Positions 9,995-21,651 are shown, counted from the stretch's first letter. The stretch: DNA of 64,000 nucleotides from Ampelomyces quisqualis (GCA_018398575.1 JAGTXZ010000002.1:374501-438500); one strand, 5' to 3'. Numbers and translations: made by a program. Notes: generated by a model from the sequence alone, not told the origin.

Positions 9995-12775
9995 AGGATT
10001 ATAGTTTGATTCAGCGTACGCCTTACCTCTCTGCCCCTGCTCCCATCTTCCACTAACTCAAGTTCTAGCAATTTTCAACGCTATACATAACACCTACCTT
10101 TTTCAGCGAACAACGAGCTCCGATACCCATTTGTTCTGATTGTCTTCATGTTCAATACCCCAGTCTGCGCCCGACTCGGTCAAGTCGGCTTATTTATGTA
10201 GAATGTTCATCCCATGTGGAAATATGTCAGGAAGCATGTACATTGTTGTCAAAATATATTTCTGCCACGGTCTGAAGATGGGTAGTCGGGCCTAGCCCCC
10301 TTATATGGCGGGAGCATGATGAAGGACGCCACAAGTAATGAGAAGCTGTCGAGCATGAACTTGTCTGCCTTATACCATGAGATGAGATGTGCTGCCAATA
10401 GAGACTGAGAGTGGCAGCAACACACTGATCGGTAGACGTCGCCAGTCAGCTGTCTCGAGATCATGCCAGAAAATGTACCTGAAGTTCTAGATAGTGTGAT
10501 GGCGGCAAGGCAAGTTCCTCGCCGCCGCTCCAAGAACCGGAATAGCATGATGGTCGAGCACTCCTGACTCACTATAAGCTTACCTCTTGCGTTTGCGATA
10601 GATGGCTTGACTAGATGCATCAACGTTCCACAACGACGAACGGAGGGGCAGGGCCGTTGTCAGGATCCTGTGTGCAGGCTGGATGACCGGTCGCAGTTTC
10701 TAGACACGTATCTGCATCCATGGGTACGATCATCTGGGATCGTTGTGTTTTCATGGACTTGGAGGATTGGGGACAATCACCTCAAGGGACGGCGTGGACG
10801 TCTAAGAATACCAGTCCAAGTTGCGTACCTGCAGTATCATGCTATCTGTGGATGAGGCTGTGGTATTTCTTCCAAGATTACGAGTATCACGGATGGGACA
10901 TGGACATGGCTAAAAATACTGTACCTGGTTCGGCGTTCGTGGATTGCGATCAGACTGACGAAATACCTTACTTCACGGGCCGGGGGGAAGAAGTGAATTG
11001 TACACCAAAACGCATAGCGGAGACGAGGCATAAGCAGCGGGGAAAGAAAAATGTAGCTGCATCGACCACGCATTCAGGTGTGGTCGAGCATACATACAGT
11101 CAGCAGAGGAGAAGAAGGACCTTGTTGGGATGAGATGTGACAACCAAGAATAGTACCCGCGATATCGTGTACCTGCGTCCGATGGATGAATTAAACGCCC
11201 AAGGCGCGCGTCGACGCGGCTTCTGTGGATGCGTTAGCCGCGCGGACAAGTCATCCGTCTCAGCGTGCGCGGTCTTGAATTAGAAGGTATCGAGGGTAGT
11301 CGGAACCGCTGGCTCGGATGCAAGCTCTTTGTGTGTGAGATGGTGTTTGTACGAATGAGAAAAGCGACGAGCAAGAGCAAAAAGAGAGAGGGACGGAAAG
11401 AATGCGTGCGGGCTCGGGTGACATGTCACATACGCGCAAGGAGATGACGGACAGAAAGGGCGAGCGAGTATGTCAAGACTCAGGAAGCTAACTAAACAAG
11501 CTTGGTGATGTGGAACAGGTATGGAGTGCCCCGGTGATGAGCTGTTTGGGGGACTCTGCGGTACCGATCGAATGAGGTGCGGTGGACGGCTGCGTCATGC
11601 CCGTGTGGGTGCCGCACTTGCTGCACGCCGCACGCGGCACGCGTGCAGTTGTTGCTATAATTATCGGGGGACAGGGGCTGGCAAGTGGGGGAATGCACGC
11701 TAGACCAACGTGGGTGCCAGCCCTATTCCGACTTCAACGCTGCGGTAGTTGTGCGAACTGCGCTGGTCGGGTTGTATGTATTTCTTGCTTGCGGGAAACA
11801 TGCGGCGTGCTGCAGAGTCTGTGTGATGATGGATCGCGTGGGTGTGTTTGTAGCTGCGAGGGTTTGCAGCCGAGGGGTAGTGCTCGTGACGATGAGCAAA
11901 GATTCTCAGAGTGTTTGCCGGCAGACGCGGCCTCGTTGGTACAGAGACATTCCCTTCCCGTCACTTGTAAATTCACGGTGAATGCTGAGCCGTGTCGCCG
12001 TCATGGAGCCGATCAATGACATGCCGCACGCAAGAGTAGCGGAAGTTGCAGCCGGTGAGAGAGAGGCCCGGCTCATTGAGGGCCATTCTCCTGCAGGAAC
12101 ACGGACAGGCTGCGAATGCACACGCCTTCTGTCCGGCAGAATGACCAAAGGGCCTGTTGGCTATGAATCTATGATAGATGGCGTGCGGCGTGGGAGAGCT
12201 CACCCTGGCTCTGATATGTCCCCAAAAATAACTCAGCTGGGCGCTGCCCACGGCCGACTAGCCCACACGGGACGGATTATCTGCCATACACCACACGGCA
12301 CGGCCAATGGCACGCCCAGGGACGGGTGACATGACCTGTCCAACGTTGGCAAATTCCGCAAAGGAGCACATTAGCAGCGAGCCTGGCAGACGGCCATGGC
12401 CCATGGCATGGGCTGCGCAGACGCAAGAGGTCTATTATTAGGAGCGCCGCCCGCTGCGCAACGGCCTCGCTTCCTCCTGCACATCACACCTGGCACGCAG
12501 AGGCTCAAGAGAGCGGGTGTGCGCTTCACAGACATATAGGTAGTGGTCGAGTCGTGGGAGCATCGTGTCCACAGTCCACACATGCCAGTGCGCCGCCCTG
12601 TGCCGCTTTCTGCCTGCCTGCCTTGCTTGCTGGCCTCCTGCACGCTAGTCCCAACTTCTGCTGTCCCTCGAGGGCCCTCCGACACCAGCCACACGCCCAG
12701 CGCCGTGCTTCGTATCGCGTCGAGTCCCATGCGCCTGGACGTCTGATCGCACCCGCACTCGCACTCGCAGCCACC
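9995..12775. other. 2.8-kb gene-poor interval upstream of rlmA
   Basis: The longest stretch without a supported gene apart from the right end. Open frames up to about 145 codons occur on both strands (10720-11133, 11582-12019, 12371-12895) but show no recognisable domain and no consistent splice structure. GC content rises towards rlmA. It may hold the Msb1 terminator, a long regulatory region or 5' leader for rlmA, or an unrecognised non-coding RNA. Confidence 0.4.
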
Positions 12776-14882
12776 ATGGGCCGCCGGAAGATTGAGATCA
12801 AGGCCATCAAGGACGACCGCAACCGCTCCGTGTAAGCCCGCCGCCCGCCCTGCCCATTCCACGCCGCGAGCCCACACTGACCCTGGGCAGCACATTCCTG
12901 AAGCGCAAAGGCGGACTGTTCAAGAAGGCGCACGAGCTCTCGGTGCTGTGTTCCGTCGACGTCGCCGTCATCATCTTCGGCCACAACAAGAAGCTGTACG
13001 AGTTCTCGTCGGGCGACATCAACGACACCATCGGGCGCTACCAATACGTAAGCACGCCCCGTCCTGCCGTCGGAGCGTGAGAGCCGCGCTAAACAAATGC
13101 CATGGACAGGTCACGCAGTATGGCGGCCCGCACGAGCACAAGGGCCCGGAGGACTTTGTCGGCAAGAAGGACGGCGACGAGGAAGACGACGACGACGACG
13201 AGGGGGGCGCTGCGCCGCGAGACTCGCACACCCCGCCCGAGCACGGCTTGATGCCGCACCATCTGCAGCACGCCCCGCCCTACCAGCACATCCGCCATGC
13301 GACGCCCTCGGCCTCCCCGCCCATGCCCAACGGCGGCATCCCGTTCCACCAGCGCGGCCCTTCACCGCAGCCCGGCCACCTCTCGCGGCCCAGCTCGAGA
13401 GCGCACATGCGCCGCCCGAGCTCCAATCTCGCGCCGCCCCAGCCGTACCCCTCGCAAGCACCAGCGCCGCAGCCCAACTATGCCTACATGCCGAATCCTC
13501 CCTTCTACAACCCCCAGGCTGCGCAGCAGATGGCGCAAAGGCCCTCGCCCGGTCCGCCATCAGTCCCGCAGTTTCAGTATACACACCCTCCGCCGCCACA
13601 TGCTCAGGTACAATTCATACAGCAAGATCTGCCGCCAACCCTCCAGCAGCAGCAGCAACACGCTCAGAAGCAACATCAGCAGCAGCAACAGCAGCAACAG
13701 CAGCAGCAAGTCCAGCAACAGCAGCAGCAGCAACAGCAACAGCAGCAGCAAGTCCAGCAGCAACATCAGCAGCAGCAACATCAGCAGCAGCAACATCAGC
13801 AGCAGCAACATCAGCAGCAGCAACATCAGCAGCAGCAACATCAGCAGCAGCAACATCAGCAGCAGCAACATCAGCAGCAGCAACATCAGCAGCAGCAACG
13901 TCTGCATGCAGCGCAGCGACAACATGCACAACAACACCAGCAAGCCCAGCAAAAATCCGTCTCCCAACCACAACAAGAACGACTCCCGCAGCCCACCACC
14001 TCCGTTCCATCTCCGCCACAGCCCGATTTCCAGAGTCCGCCGCTTCCACAACCAAGACCACTACATGCGTCGGCCAAGCACAGCATCTTCACGCCAATCG
14101 ACGACAGTCAGTCGATGCTTGCAGCGCATTGGGGTAGTAGCAGCAATACAAATCCTCTCCGCAGTGATGCACCTTTCATCAAGCAGGAGAACCGGTCACA
14201 TTCGATCGATGTGGCTGCCATGTCAAGACTACAGACGAATGGATTCTCTCCGCCTCAGCCACCACCCATGCAGATGCCAACGCAAGCACCTCCCCAGCGA
14301 ACGGCATCTACGCCTTCCGTGCCTCCTATCCAGCCAATGTCGCGCACAAATAGCCTGCAAACCGAACCGAAAAAGCCCAGGCTACGCGTCCAGATTCCCA
14401 GTGAACACTCGGATGCTGGCAGCGCTACTGCCGATTCGTCGCCTAAGGACTCGGGGTTGTCTGGGGCCACACCTGCACGGACTGGTACTGACGCCTCGCA
14501 TTCTTCTGGTGTCGTCCTGCCTCCGCCCTCGCCCAGTGCAAACTCGTTGATGAGTGCCGGCGCCACTGGACCGCCTAATCCCTTTGCTCGTCCTCCGCCG
14601 CCATCAAACAGCAACTCATATGGCAGCCGCAATGACATGGAGACCCCAATCTCGGCCCTCCCTAGTCGATTCGTCGAGAACGGTCTGCTCCCCTCGCCCT
14701 CGAGCTTCTATCCTGAGTGGGGTTTTGGCCGCGGTGACTCGAATATGCTGCCGAGTCCATTAACCTTCCAGACTCCAGTAGTGCAGAGCGGACCGAGCTT
14801 TGTGCGGGACGATTCTGCTGAACGGAAGCGGAAGACGTCTGATGATGGGTCCGAATCGGGGCACAAGAGGGTCAAGGCTTGA
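12776..14882 (+). CDS. rlmA: MADS-box transcription factor RlmA (Rlm1/MEF2 type)
   Basis: Transcription factor of the Rlm1/MEF2 class, the nuclear end of the cell wall integrity MAP kinase route, about 658 aa. The ATG lies in a strong context (CCACCATGG). Exons: 12776-12831, 12891-13047 and 13119-14882; an acceptor at 13109 would add three residues. The spliced N-terminus is a full MADS box starting [20 protein letters not shown], with FLKRKGGLFKKAHELS and IIFGHNKKLYEFSS, followed by RYQYYGGPHEHKGPEDF, typical of RlmA. An acidic stretch (EEDDDDDEGG) follows. The rest is Pro/Gln-rich and disordered, with a pure Gln/His repeat, and ends in a basic AERKRKTSDDGSESGHKRVKA tail that could serve as a nuclear signal. 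Its target would be wall-biosynthesis genes. Confidence 0.95.
13761..13895. repeat. 15-bp coding repeat in rlmA, 9 copies (QHQQQ)
   Basis: Nine perfect tandem copies of CAACATCAGCAGCAG in frame, each coding Gln-His-Gln-Gln-Gln. They follow a less regular CAG/CAA tract from about 13646. Identity at the DNA level, including codon choice, indicates recent expansion rather than selection on protein alone. Confidence 0.95.
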
Positions 14883-15539
14883 GTAGTCAAACCCTGGAAT
14901 GTTGTCCTGACTACCTAGATCCCTGGGTGGCCGAGTCCAGCAAAAAGTTTCATTTTCTTTTACCCTTGCACTCGTGGTATCATGTCTCTTCCATTCCACC
15001 ATTTTCTTCATTTGCAGACAAGCGTTTTATTTCTGTAAGCAAGTAGTTGCAAACTCACCATAGTAGATCAAGGGTGTTTGGGGGCGTTTGTGGATACCCC
15101 CACGAACGTATGTATGGCCTGTTTTCTCTCATTCGAACTGCACAAACCGGCTCCGGGAGTTGTAAGGGTTTGCTATGTTAGAGATGCGCATGGGACATAA
15201 CAAACGGCTGAGCAATGCGAAGGGGCTCCCTGTCCTTTTCGCCGTAGACAACCCTTTTTGGCAATGGACACTAGTAGGATTGAATGCTAGTATCTCTCGG
15301 TAGCTCATCGTGACTGGGAGTACCGAGTACGCTTGTGACATGGATGAGTAGTAAAGTACTCCGATCTGACCGGCGTCATGAGGCCAAGCGCGCGCCCCGC
15401 CTGCGGCCTCGCCCTGTCAGGGTCCCATGGGTCAGCCGCAGGGCAGTGAGTTGGGCTGCCTACCCCTTGATGTTGAATGACTCTCGTTCTTTTCTTTTCC
15501 CCACTTCCAACCATCACAACACCATCGACAGTCCCCGCC
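14883..15539. other. Intergenic region rlmA to PEF1
   Basis: About 650 bases with rlmA 3' sequence and the PEF1 promoter. Nothing else was seen apart from a GAGTACCGAGTAC word at 15318. Confidence 0.4.
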
Positions 15540-16898
15540 ATGGCGTACAACAAAGGCTTCAACCCGGACCGGCTGCCTATGCATGCTGAGCCCGATCAGG
15601 TGAGCGGATTCTCTGGCGGCACAGACCAGAACATGCGACTGACAAACACTCCAGGCAGCGCAAATGATGTCCGCACAAGGCTCCGCGCAACGCCCACCAC
15701 GCACCTCCTCTGCCCGACCAGACTACAACAAGCCCCCGCCCGCCATCCCCTCGCAGCGCCCCGACTACCGCCAACACGACGACCGGCACAACGCCCCGCG
15801 CCCCACGAGCTACGAATCCCGCCCGCCGCCAGGCGCATACACCAACGCTCCACCGCAGGACCCGCGGTACGATTCGCGGTACTCGGATCCGAGATATGGT
15901 GGCCAGCAGCAACAGCAAGGGGACAGCAGGTATGGGGTTGGGTCTCCCCCGCCAGCCAATTACGGACATGGGCCGCCGCCCACGGGGTATCATGGGAGGC
16001 CGCCGATTGCGCAGCAGAGTAGGCCGCCACCTACGCCGGCGCCACCCAGGGATGCGAATGATCGTGAGGCGTTGTGGAGGTTGTTCGGGGCGGTGGATAA
16101 AGATAGTCAGTATTAGCTCCTCTCGTTGGGAAGGAGAGATGACGCGGTGGGAAGAAAGGGTATGAGGCGATGAGGCTGACAACCTGTGTGGATAGACAAC
16201 GGCGGTTTGACGGAAGTGGAACTGAGGACGGCGCTTGTGAATGGGGATTGGTCGCCGTTTGATGCGCATACTGTGCGGATGATGATTCGGTATGAATGTC
16301 CTGGAACAGGTCAGGAGAACAAGACTCTCTGGACTAACAGCTGCATAGCATGTTCGACACCGACCGCTCTGGCTCCGTCAATTTTGACGAATTCTGGTAC
16401 TTGCCCCTTCCACCTCTCCGTTGCCCTTGCAATAACATACTGATTCCCATCCCCACACAGCGGCCTATGGGGCTTCCTCTCCGCGTGGCGCTCCCTCTTC
16501 GACCGCTTCGACGCCGACCGCTCGGGCTCCATCTCCTTTGCCGAATTCAACGAGGCCCTCGTCGCTTTCGGATACCGCCTCTCTCAAGGCTTCGTCACGC
16601 TGCTGTACCAAACCTACGACCGCAGTGGGCGCAACGCGCTGAGTTTCGACTTGTTTGTGCAGGCGTGTATCAGTCTAAAGAGGATGACGGACGTGTTTAA
16701 GAAGTACGATGAGGATCGCGATGGGTACATCACGTTGAGTTTGTAAGTGAAAAAGTGGTGACGAGGGCAGGTAACTTGCTAATGGTTGTCATGTTGTAGC
16801 GAGGAGTTCCTCACAGGTGCGCAAGCTTTATTCTTGTTCAACTCGATTTCCGCCGAGACTGATACTGGACTTTATTAGAAATTATTCGCCAGCGGTGA
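15540..16898 (+). CDS. PEF1: Penta-EF-hand calcium-binding protein (Pef1/ALG-2 type)
   Basis: Penta-EF-hand protein, 323 aa, in the peflin/ALG-2/yeast Pef1 family, calcium sensors acting at membranes, COPII sites and bud growth. Seven exons: 15540-15599, 15655-16105, 16196-16289, 16349-16396, 16461-16742, 16800-16816 and 16879-16898. All junctions are GT-AG with consistent phases. The N-terminal third is Pro/Gln/Tyr-rich (Arg-Tyr-Gly repeats), as in peflins. EF-hand loops are visible: DKDNNGGLTEVE, DTDRSGSVNFDE, DADRSGSISFAE, then a degenerate DRSGRNALSFDL and DEDRDGYITLSF. The protein ends EEFLTEIIRQR, encoded across a 17-nt microexon and a 20-nt terminal exon. Naive translation would lose this end. 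Confidence 0.92.
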
Positions 16899-18553
16899 AG
16901 AACGAAGACTCGATTCACGGCCACCAGTGATGGACGAGGAGACTACTTGGAAAAAGCACATGCGCCGAGAGTGTTCGAGGGACGAAGTGGATTGGGATTT
17001 TGGACTACCTGGGTAGTGATTTACTTGGCATCTTTGAATGTTTGGCACTGCAAGGGGAGGACTCGGCTCTGTTCGGGAGCATGTCCGAGGAGGCATATAG
17101 GTTGAAAGGTGTTGATTTTAGATACCCGTTTCTGGAAATGAAAGACCATATCATGAAACCTGGCATTATTCAGAATCGGCGGCGTCGTTTTCATTTCACA
17201 GCGCTCATTTTCTCATCACTCACGACAACATGGCGAAAGATTCAGCGGGCCTTTGTCGAATGTATCATGAGTATATATCGATAGCAGCGCAAATATACCA
17301 TCTATCGCTAGATAAGGAGACATGACTCGTCAATGGAGAGGGCGCCACTCGCATCTGGAAACATTAGTTTGTCAACTACCGCGCGGGTAAATCTATCAAG
17401 TCGCCGACAGAATCGTGACGCTGCGACTATTATCCCACGATATCCACTAACGCCTTCTTCCCCCGGGGTATCATTGTCGGGAAGGAGTGTACAGGCAGGA
17501 CTCATAGATTCCTCGATCGTATGTTCAGACCTGTATAGTAAGGCTCGTTGCTGGGACATGGAATGGCCGTGGGGTACATGTTTTCTCGACGTGACTCTTT
17601 GTTATGTTTTATGCGCAGTGGAAGGAAATTGCAATCTGTATCGAGGCTCGACAGGCTGCGCGAAAAGCCTGCGGAACAAAGTAGCCATATACTTCGGGAT
17701 TACAGGTTTTTCACTACACCTCAGCTCAGCTCAGCTCGTATACACAGTACGCGCGTGCAAGCGGCTGTGATGGAAGTATTTGGAAGCATTGCGTCGTCGG
17801 GCCGTTTACGTCCAGCGCGGGTGGTCCGAATAGGTCCTTCGCCATCCCACAGCGACTGCGTCCTGCTAAACCTGGGAACTCAGCGGCCAATGGAAACCAG
17901 TAAAACACTGAAACGGCTACTTTTAAGCTGCAAGATATATCTACTTTTTCAGCGATGTTATAAATAGTACACCCCTGCGAACCCATTCCAACCAGACCAA
18001 GCTTTCGCCAAGCAGAGCTTAGCCTTCAGCCCGGACTGGAGCTAGATATCTAGTGATGCACATTCGTGGCTTCGGCGATGACGACGACGATGTCGCCGCC
18101 AACTGTGGCTCAAGCTACGCATCCAACTCGTGCTGTCAAACATGATGTGTGCATGTCAATAGATTCTGGGACAGAGCAACGACTGGCCTATGTGAAATAA
18201 GAAGCTCAACGTGGCGCATTCAACCATGTCTTGTCTCGTGCGCGCATCAATGTAAGCTTGGGCCATGTTAGAAGGTAGTTATTCGCGCCAATGACTGGAC
18301 CGGACGGTGACGGAGGGGAGACACCATTCGGTGTGGCTAGAACCCAAGCTGAGAAACCAAGTGTTTATAAACACGACCAAGACCCGCTCCATGGAAATCG
18401 ACGTTTGAGTCCTGATCCACCTTTCTTCCCGCACTACGGTACCTGTCCATTATCAGTCTCCCGCGCATTCAAAGTGCGACATAGCTCTTCGCGCAAAACC
18501 ACAACACCACGCAACCCCCCACGAATTCCCATCCACACAATAACCAAGCAAGA
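16899..18553. other. Intergenic region PEF1 to CYSTM-like gene
   Basis: 1.65 kb without a supported gene. Overlapping open frames at 17333-17770 and 17548-17967 have no recognisable content. A short CAGCT run lies near 17722. No RNA gene was recognised. Confidence 0.4.
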
Positions 18554-19018
18554 ATGTCTGCCCAAGGCTACTACCAAAACACCCAAGCACCCCAATACCC
18601 CCAGCAAAGGTATGCAAACCTAATCCTTATCCATCACTACACCAGCCTCAGCATCAGCCTCCCCAAACCCTGCATTCCCCACCAATCTCACTCCTTACTC
18701 CTTACTCCTTACTCCTTACTCCTCACTCCTCACTCCTCACTCCTCACTCCTCACTCCTCACTCACCTCCTCTCCCTTTTTTTCTTCTAGCTACGGCCCCC
18801 CACAACCACAATACGCCCCGCAACAAATGCAATACCAACAACAAGCTCCGCCGCAACAACAAGCGTACTACCAACAACCCGCAGCCCCGCAGCCCAAGCA
18901 AAAAAAAGACAGGGGTTGTCTGGCCGCGTGCCTAGCGACGCTGTGTTGTTGCTTCGTGTGTGAAGAAGGATGCGAGTGTTGTGCGGATTGTTTCGAGTGT
19001 GCCGAGGACTGTTGTTAG
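18554..19018 (+). CDS. Small cysteine-rich CYSTM-like protein
   Basis: 94-aa protein in two exons, 18554-18609 and 18790-19018, separated by a 180-nt intron (GTATGC to CTAG). The N-terminal 60 residues are Gln/Pro/Tyr-rich (YQNTQAPQYPQQ, QQQAYYQQP). The C-terminus, after a KQKKDRG charge cluster, is a Cys-dense segment (CLAACLATLCCCFVCEEGCE and a following CCADCFECAEDCC). This arrangement matches the cysteine-rich transmembrane module (CYSTM) family, small tail-anchored proteins linked to stress and metal tolerance in eukaryotes. Function here is inferred from family only. The intron holds a 7-bp polypyrimidine repeat. Confidence 0.85.
   Translation: MSAQGYYQNTQAPQYPQQRYANLILIHHYTSLSISLPKPCIPHQSHSLLLTPYSLLLTPHSSLLTPHSSLTSSPFFSSSYGPPQPQYAPQQMQYQQQAPPQQQAYYQQPAAPQPKQKKDRGCLAACLATLCCCFVCEEGCECCADCFECAEDCC
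18691..18760. repeat. 7-bp polypyrimidine repeat in CYSTM-like intron, 10 copies
   Basis: Four copies of CTCCTTA followed directly by six copies of CTCCTCA. The array sits just upstream of the acceptor TTCTTCTAG and forms part of an extended pyrimidine tract. Confidence 0.95.
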
Positions 19019-19236
19019 AAGAGACAAGGTTTTTACGCTCATCACTTGGACGGGTCATTTCTTGAAATACCAATAGGAAAAAAAAACCAGAACAAGAGAA
19101 GTGGGGAAATCTACTAGGTTGAAAAGTTAAAGTACAGAATCGGCCCAAGTCTCGCCCGCATTCATGTCCGCATACCCAACTGTCACACGAACCTTCACTT
19201 TCATGGTTCAAATCTTCTTACACGACTACACCCTCC

Positions 19237-21651
19237 TCAAGCATCCCTCCAACCCCTCGCACCCACCCTCTCCTTCTCCCTCACACCCCTCGGCCCAAAT
19301 TCCCTCTCACTCCCCTGCTCAATCATCCTCGTCGTCTTGCGCTCCTCGACAAACGTAGCCGGTTGTCCATTCTCATCAAGGCCCCTCCAACTCCTGACTT
19401 CCGTGATTTGTCCAGTACCGCTATCCGAATCAGTCACATCTTCTTCCGAAGCTAGCCTGCTGATCGGAGGAGATGGAGGCGGAGAAGTACGAGTCGGCCG
19501 TGGGACGTGGCGGTATGTAGAGTTTGTTGGTGGCTCCGGAGGTGGAGGACGAGGGGTGTGTCTGCGGTCACGAGGAGGCGGAGATAAATGACGGACGCGG
19601 ATTTCGTCGTATCGCTGTGGTGTTGGGGAACGTGAGATGCGACGAGCTCGATCGATTCTTATTTCTTCTTCGTAGCTGCGCTGAGAAGGGGACGAATGGC
19701 GAACTCGCAGGCGCTCCATCTCTTCGACGAGCGCCGGGGGAGGGTCCTCGACGTAGCGGTGCCGAGAGTAGTCGTGATAATGCTCATACTCTTCATCCGG
19801 GCGCCGAGAGCTCGCAGGTTGGCGTGGCCTCTCTCTGCATCTTGATGGAGATGCTTCGTGCCTTCGTCGTGGGTCAAAGTGCACGCGAGGACCTCCGACT
19901 TCAACCGCAGTGCTCTGTTGACTTGCACGCATCTTCCTCTCCCGATGCGACGTCTCGTGAGCACCACTTTGTGGCTTGAGAATGCCCCTGTTAGGCGACA
20001 CCGGAAGTGCACCCGTCATGTAGAGGTCATTCGTCGACACCGTTTCGTCTGATGTCCTGCTGAGATTGTGGCGCTCAGGCACAACAGACCGATATGCTCT
20101 TGGGTGCGACATCAAGCGTGCCTCGGCGTCCTCACTCCGTCTCTCCTCGCGCTTGCGAACATACACGGGGCTGACACTTCGAGGACGTCGCTCTCTCGAC
20201 TCGCTTCGATATACCACGTCGGTCGACCGAGTATGCGTAGGAGGCGGTGATGGAGGCAGTTCGATGATCCTCGAGCTCTGTCGACGCAACGGTGTAGGGG
20301 CAGCTTTCCTATACGAGTGAGTAGGGACAACATCTGGTGGAGGCCATACCTCTTCGCGAGAGGTTAAAGTGGGGTTTGTTGGCATAGTAGGCCGCACTTC
20401 AGCGGGCTGGTCATGTTTCATGGGTACGACATCTGGTGGAGGCCAAATCTCATCATACCTGGAGGCTCGCGGAGGACTCAGACCAGAAGTTCGCACTCTC
20501 GTCTCGTGGCTCAAAACACGCGGCCTACCCTGCTCTTGCTGCAGCACACCCAAACCAAGCCTCGTCTGACTTGAGCCTTGTCGAATGACGCGAGGACGAC
20601 TCGGAGAACGCGTGTATACATAGACTTCCTCGCGACTCCTCCGCCTGCCTCTATGGTCCTTGCGTTCGATGTCAATGCGGACAGACTCCCTAGGCCAGTC
20701 GCACGGGTCGTCTGCTGTGCATGAACGGATCCGCGTGTAGCTGCTCATCGAACGATCCTGATTCTTCATCTTCTTCTTGCACCGCCGGCAGGGAGTGAGA
20801 ACGAGCGGTGTGCCAGGTATGACCGGATTGTTGCGGTGGTAGCCTGCAGAACGCATTCGGCCACAGACGCTACAACTATGACATAGCATTACCAATACAT
20901 GCTTCTCAACTTCAGCGGGAGGTCCTTCGGGTTGGCTGTGCCGATGGTAATGATACTGCTCGCTCGTCTGTCTCGATCTTGACTCGACGATTTCTCCTGA
21001 GTAACTGCGGGACGAAGGAACCATGGCACCTCTGGCAGCCGTGTTGTCGTTCATCCGCCCATTCTGCTGTGCCATCGAATCGTCATACTGCCAGTTCCCT
21101 ACTGGTGGCGGTGGACCGCCGTTGTAGTTCATGGGCACCTGACTATACCCCGAAGGTCGTACTGAGGAAGAAGTCATAGCCATGGGCTGCTGATCGTGCT
21201 GCACTTCTTGACCAAGCGGTGGTGGACGTTGAGGAAAGCCGTTCTGCTGGTAAGCGGCTTGCGGGAAGCCACCTTGGAACCCAGCTTGCAATCCACCTGA
21301 ATATCCACCTTGCGCTCCGGCCTGATAACTCGCATACGAAGCAACCGACGAATCCGCAGCCGGTGGCGGTGTAGGCGCAGCCGGAAGAAGTCCTTGAGCA
21401 ACGCCCGGAAACTGCTGCTTTAGCAAAAGGTGAGTGACGAAGAGATAACAGGAGCTCCACAGCGGTACTTCTACAGCGCAACAGTTAGTTCCTATTGTCG
21501 CAGGCTGCCAATTCTGCACGTACACTTGGAAAAGATATGGATTGCCTGAGCCGGCGTAGGTTCCCGATTGCTGGGTAGCTTGCTGAGACGCATTGGTGCC
21601 TGCAGTGCCCATGTACGACGCAAAAGCCCGTCGCTGCTCCTCGTTCGCCAT
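19237..21651 (-). CDS. Large Pro/Arg/Ser-rich protein with paired-cysteine motif
   Basis: Open frame of 804 aa, start at 21651 (MANEEQRRAFASYMGT). I do not recognise a named family. The N-terminal 200 residues are Gln/Gly/Pro-rich. Around residues 255-300 is the only ordered-looking part: HSCSVCGRM then LTPCRRCKKKMK, a Cys-x2-Cys...Cys-x2-Cys arrangement that could bind zinc. The remainder is Arg/Ser-rich with SR-like stretches and two copies of the block WPPPDVVP (near residues 400 and 443). A segment at about 21422-21527 begins GTGTAC and ends TAAAG; it is stop-free and a multiple of three, so it may be an unspliced intron. A nuclear or RNA-associated role is only a guess. Confidence 0.7.
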   Translation of the reverse strand: MANEEQRRAFASYMGTAGTNASQQATQQSGTYAGSGNPYLFQVYVQNWQPATIGTNCCAVEVPLWSSCYLFVTHLLLKQQFPGVAQGLLPAAPTPPPAADSSVASYASYQAGAQGGYSGGLQAGFQGGFPQAAYQQNGFPQRPPPLGQEVQHDQQPMAMTSSSVRPSGYSQVPMNYNGGPPPPVGNWQYDDSMAQQNGRMNDNTAARGAMVPSSRSYSGEIVESRSRQTSEQYHYHRHSQPEGPPAEVEKHVLVMLCHSCSVCGRMRSAGYHRNNPVIPGTPLVLTPCRRCKKKMKNQDRSMSSYTRIRSCTADDPCDWPRESVRIDIERKDHRGRRRSREEVYVYTRSPSRPRVIRQGSSQTRLGLGVLQQEQGRPRVLSHETRVRTSGLSPPRASRYDEIWPPPDVVPMKHDQPAEVRPTMPTNPTLTSREEVWPPPDVVPTHSYRKAAPTPLRRQSSRIIELPPSPPPTHTRSTDVVYRSESRERRPRSVSPVYVRKREERRSEDAEARLMSHPRAYRSVVPERHNLSRTSDETVSTNDLYMTGALPVSPNRGILKPQSGAHETSHRERKMRASQQSTAVEVGGPRVHFDPRRRHEASPSRCRERPRQPASSRRPDEEYEHYHDYSRHRYVEDPPPALVEEMERLRVRHSSPSQRSYEEEIRIDRARRISRSPTPQRYDEIRVRHLSPPPRDRRHTPRPPPPEPPTNSTYRHVPRPTRTSPPPSPPISRLASEEDVTDSDSGTGQITEVRSWRGLDENGQPATFVEERKTTRMIEQGSEREFGPRGVREKERVGARGWRDA

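Noticed and set aside
13097..14137. Long alternate frames over the rlmA repeat, including Leu-rich minus-strand frames
   Set aside because: These are shadows of the CAG/CAA repeat read in other frames (Ala, Ser or Leu runs). The MADS-box frame explains the region.
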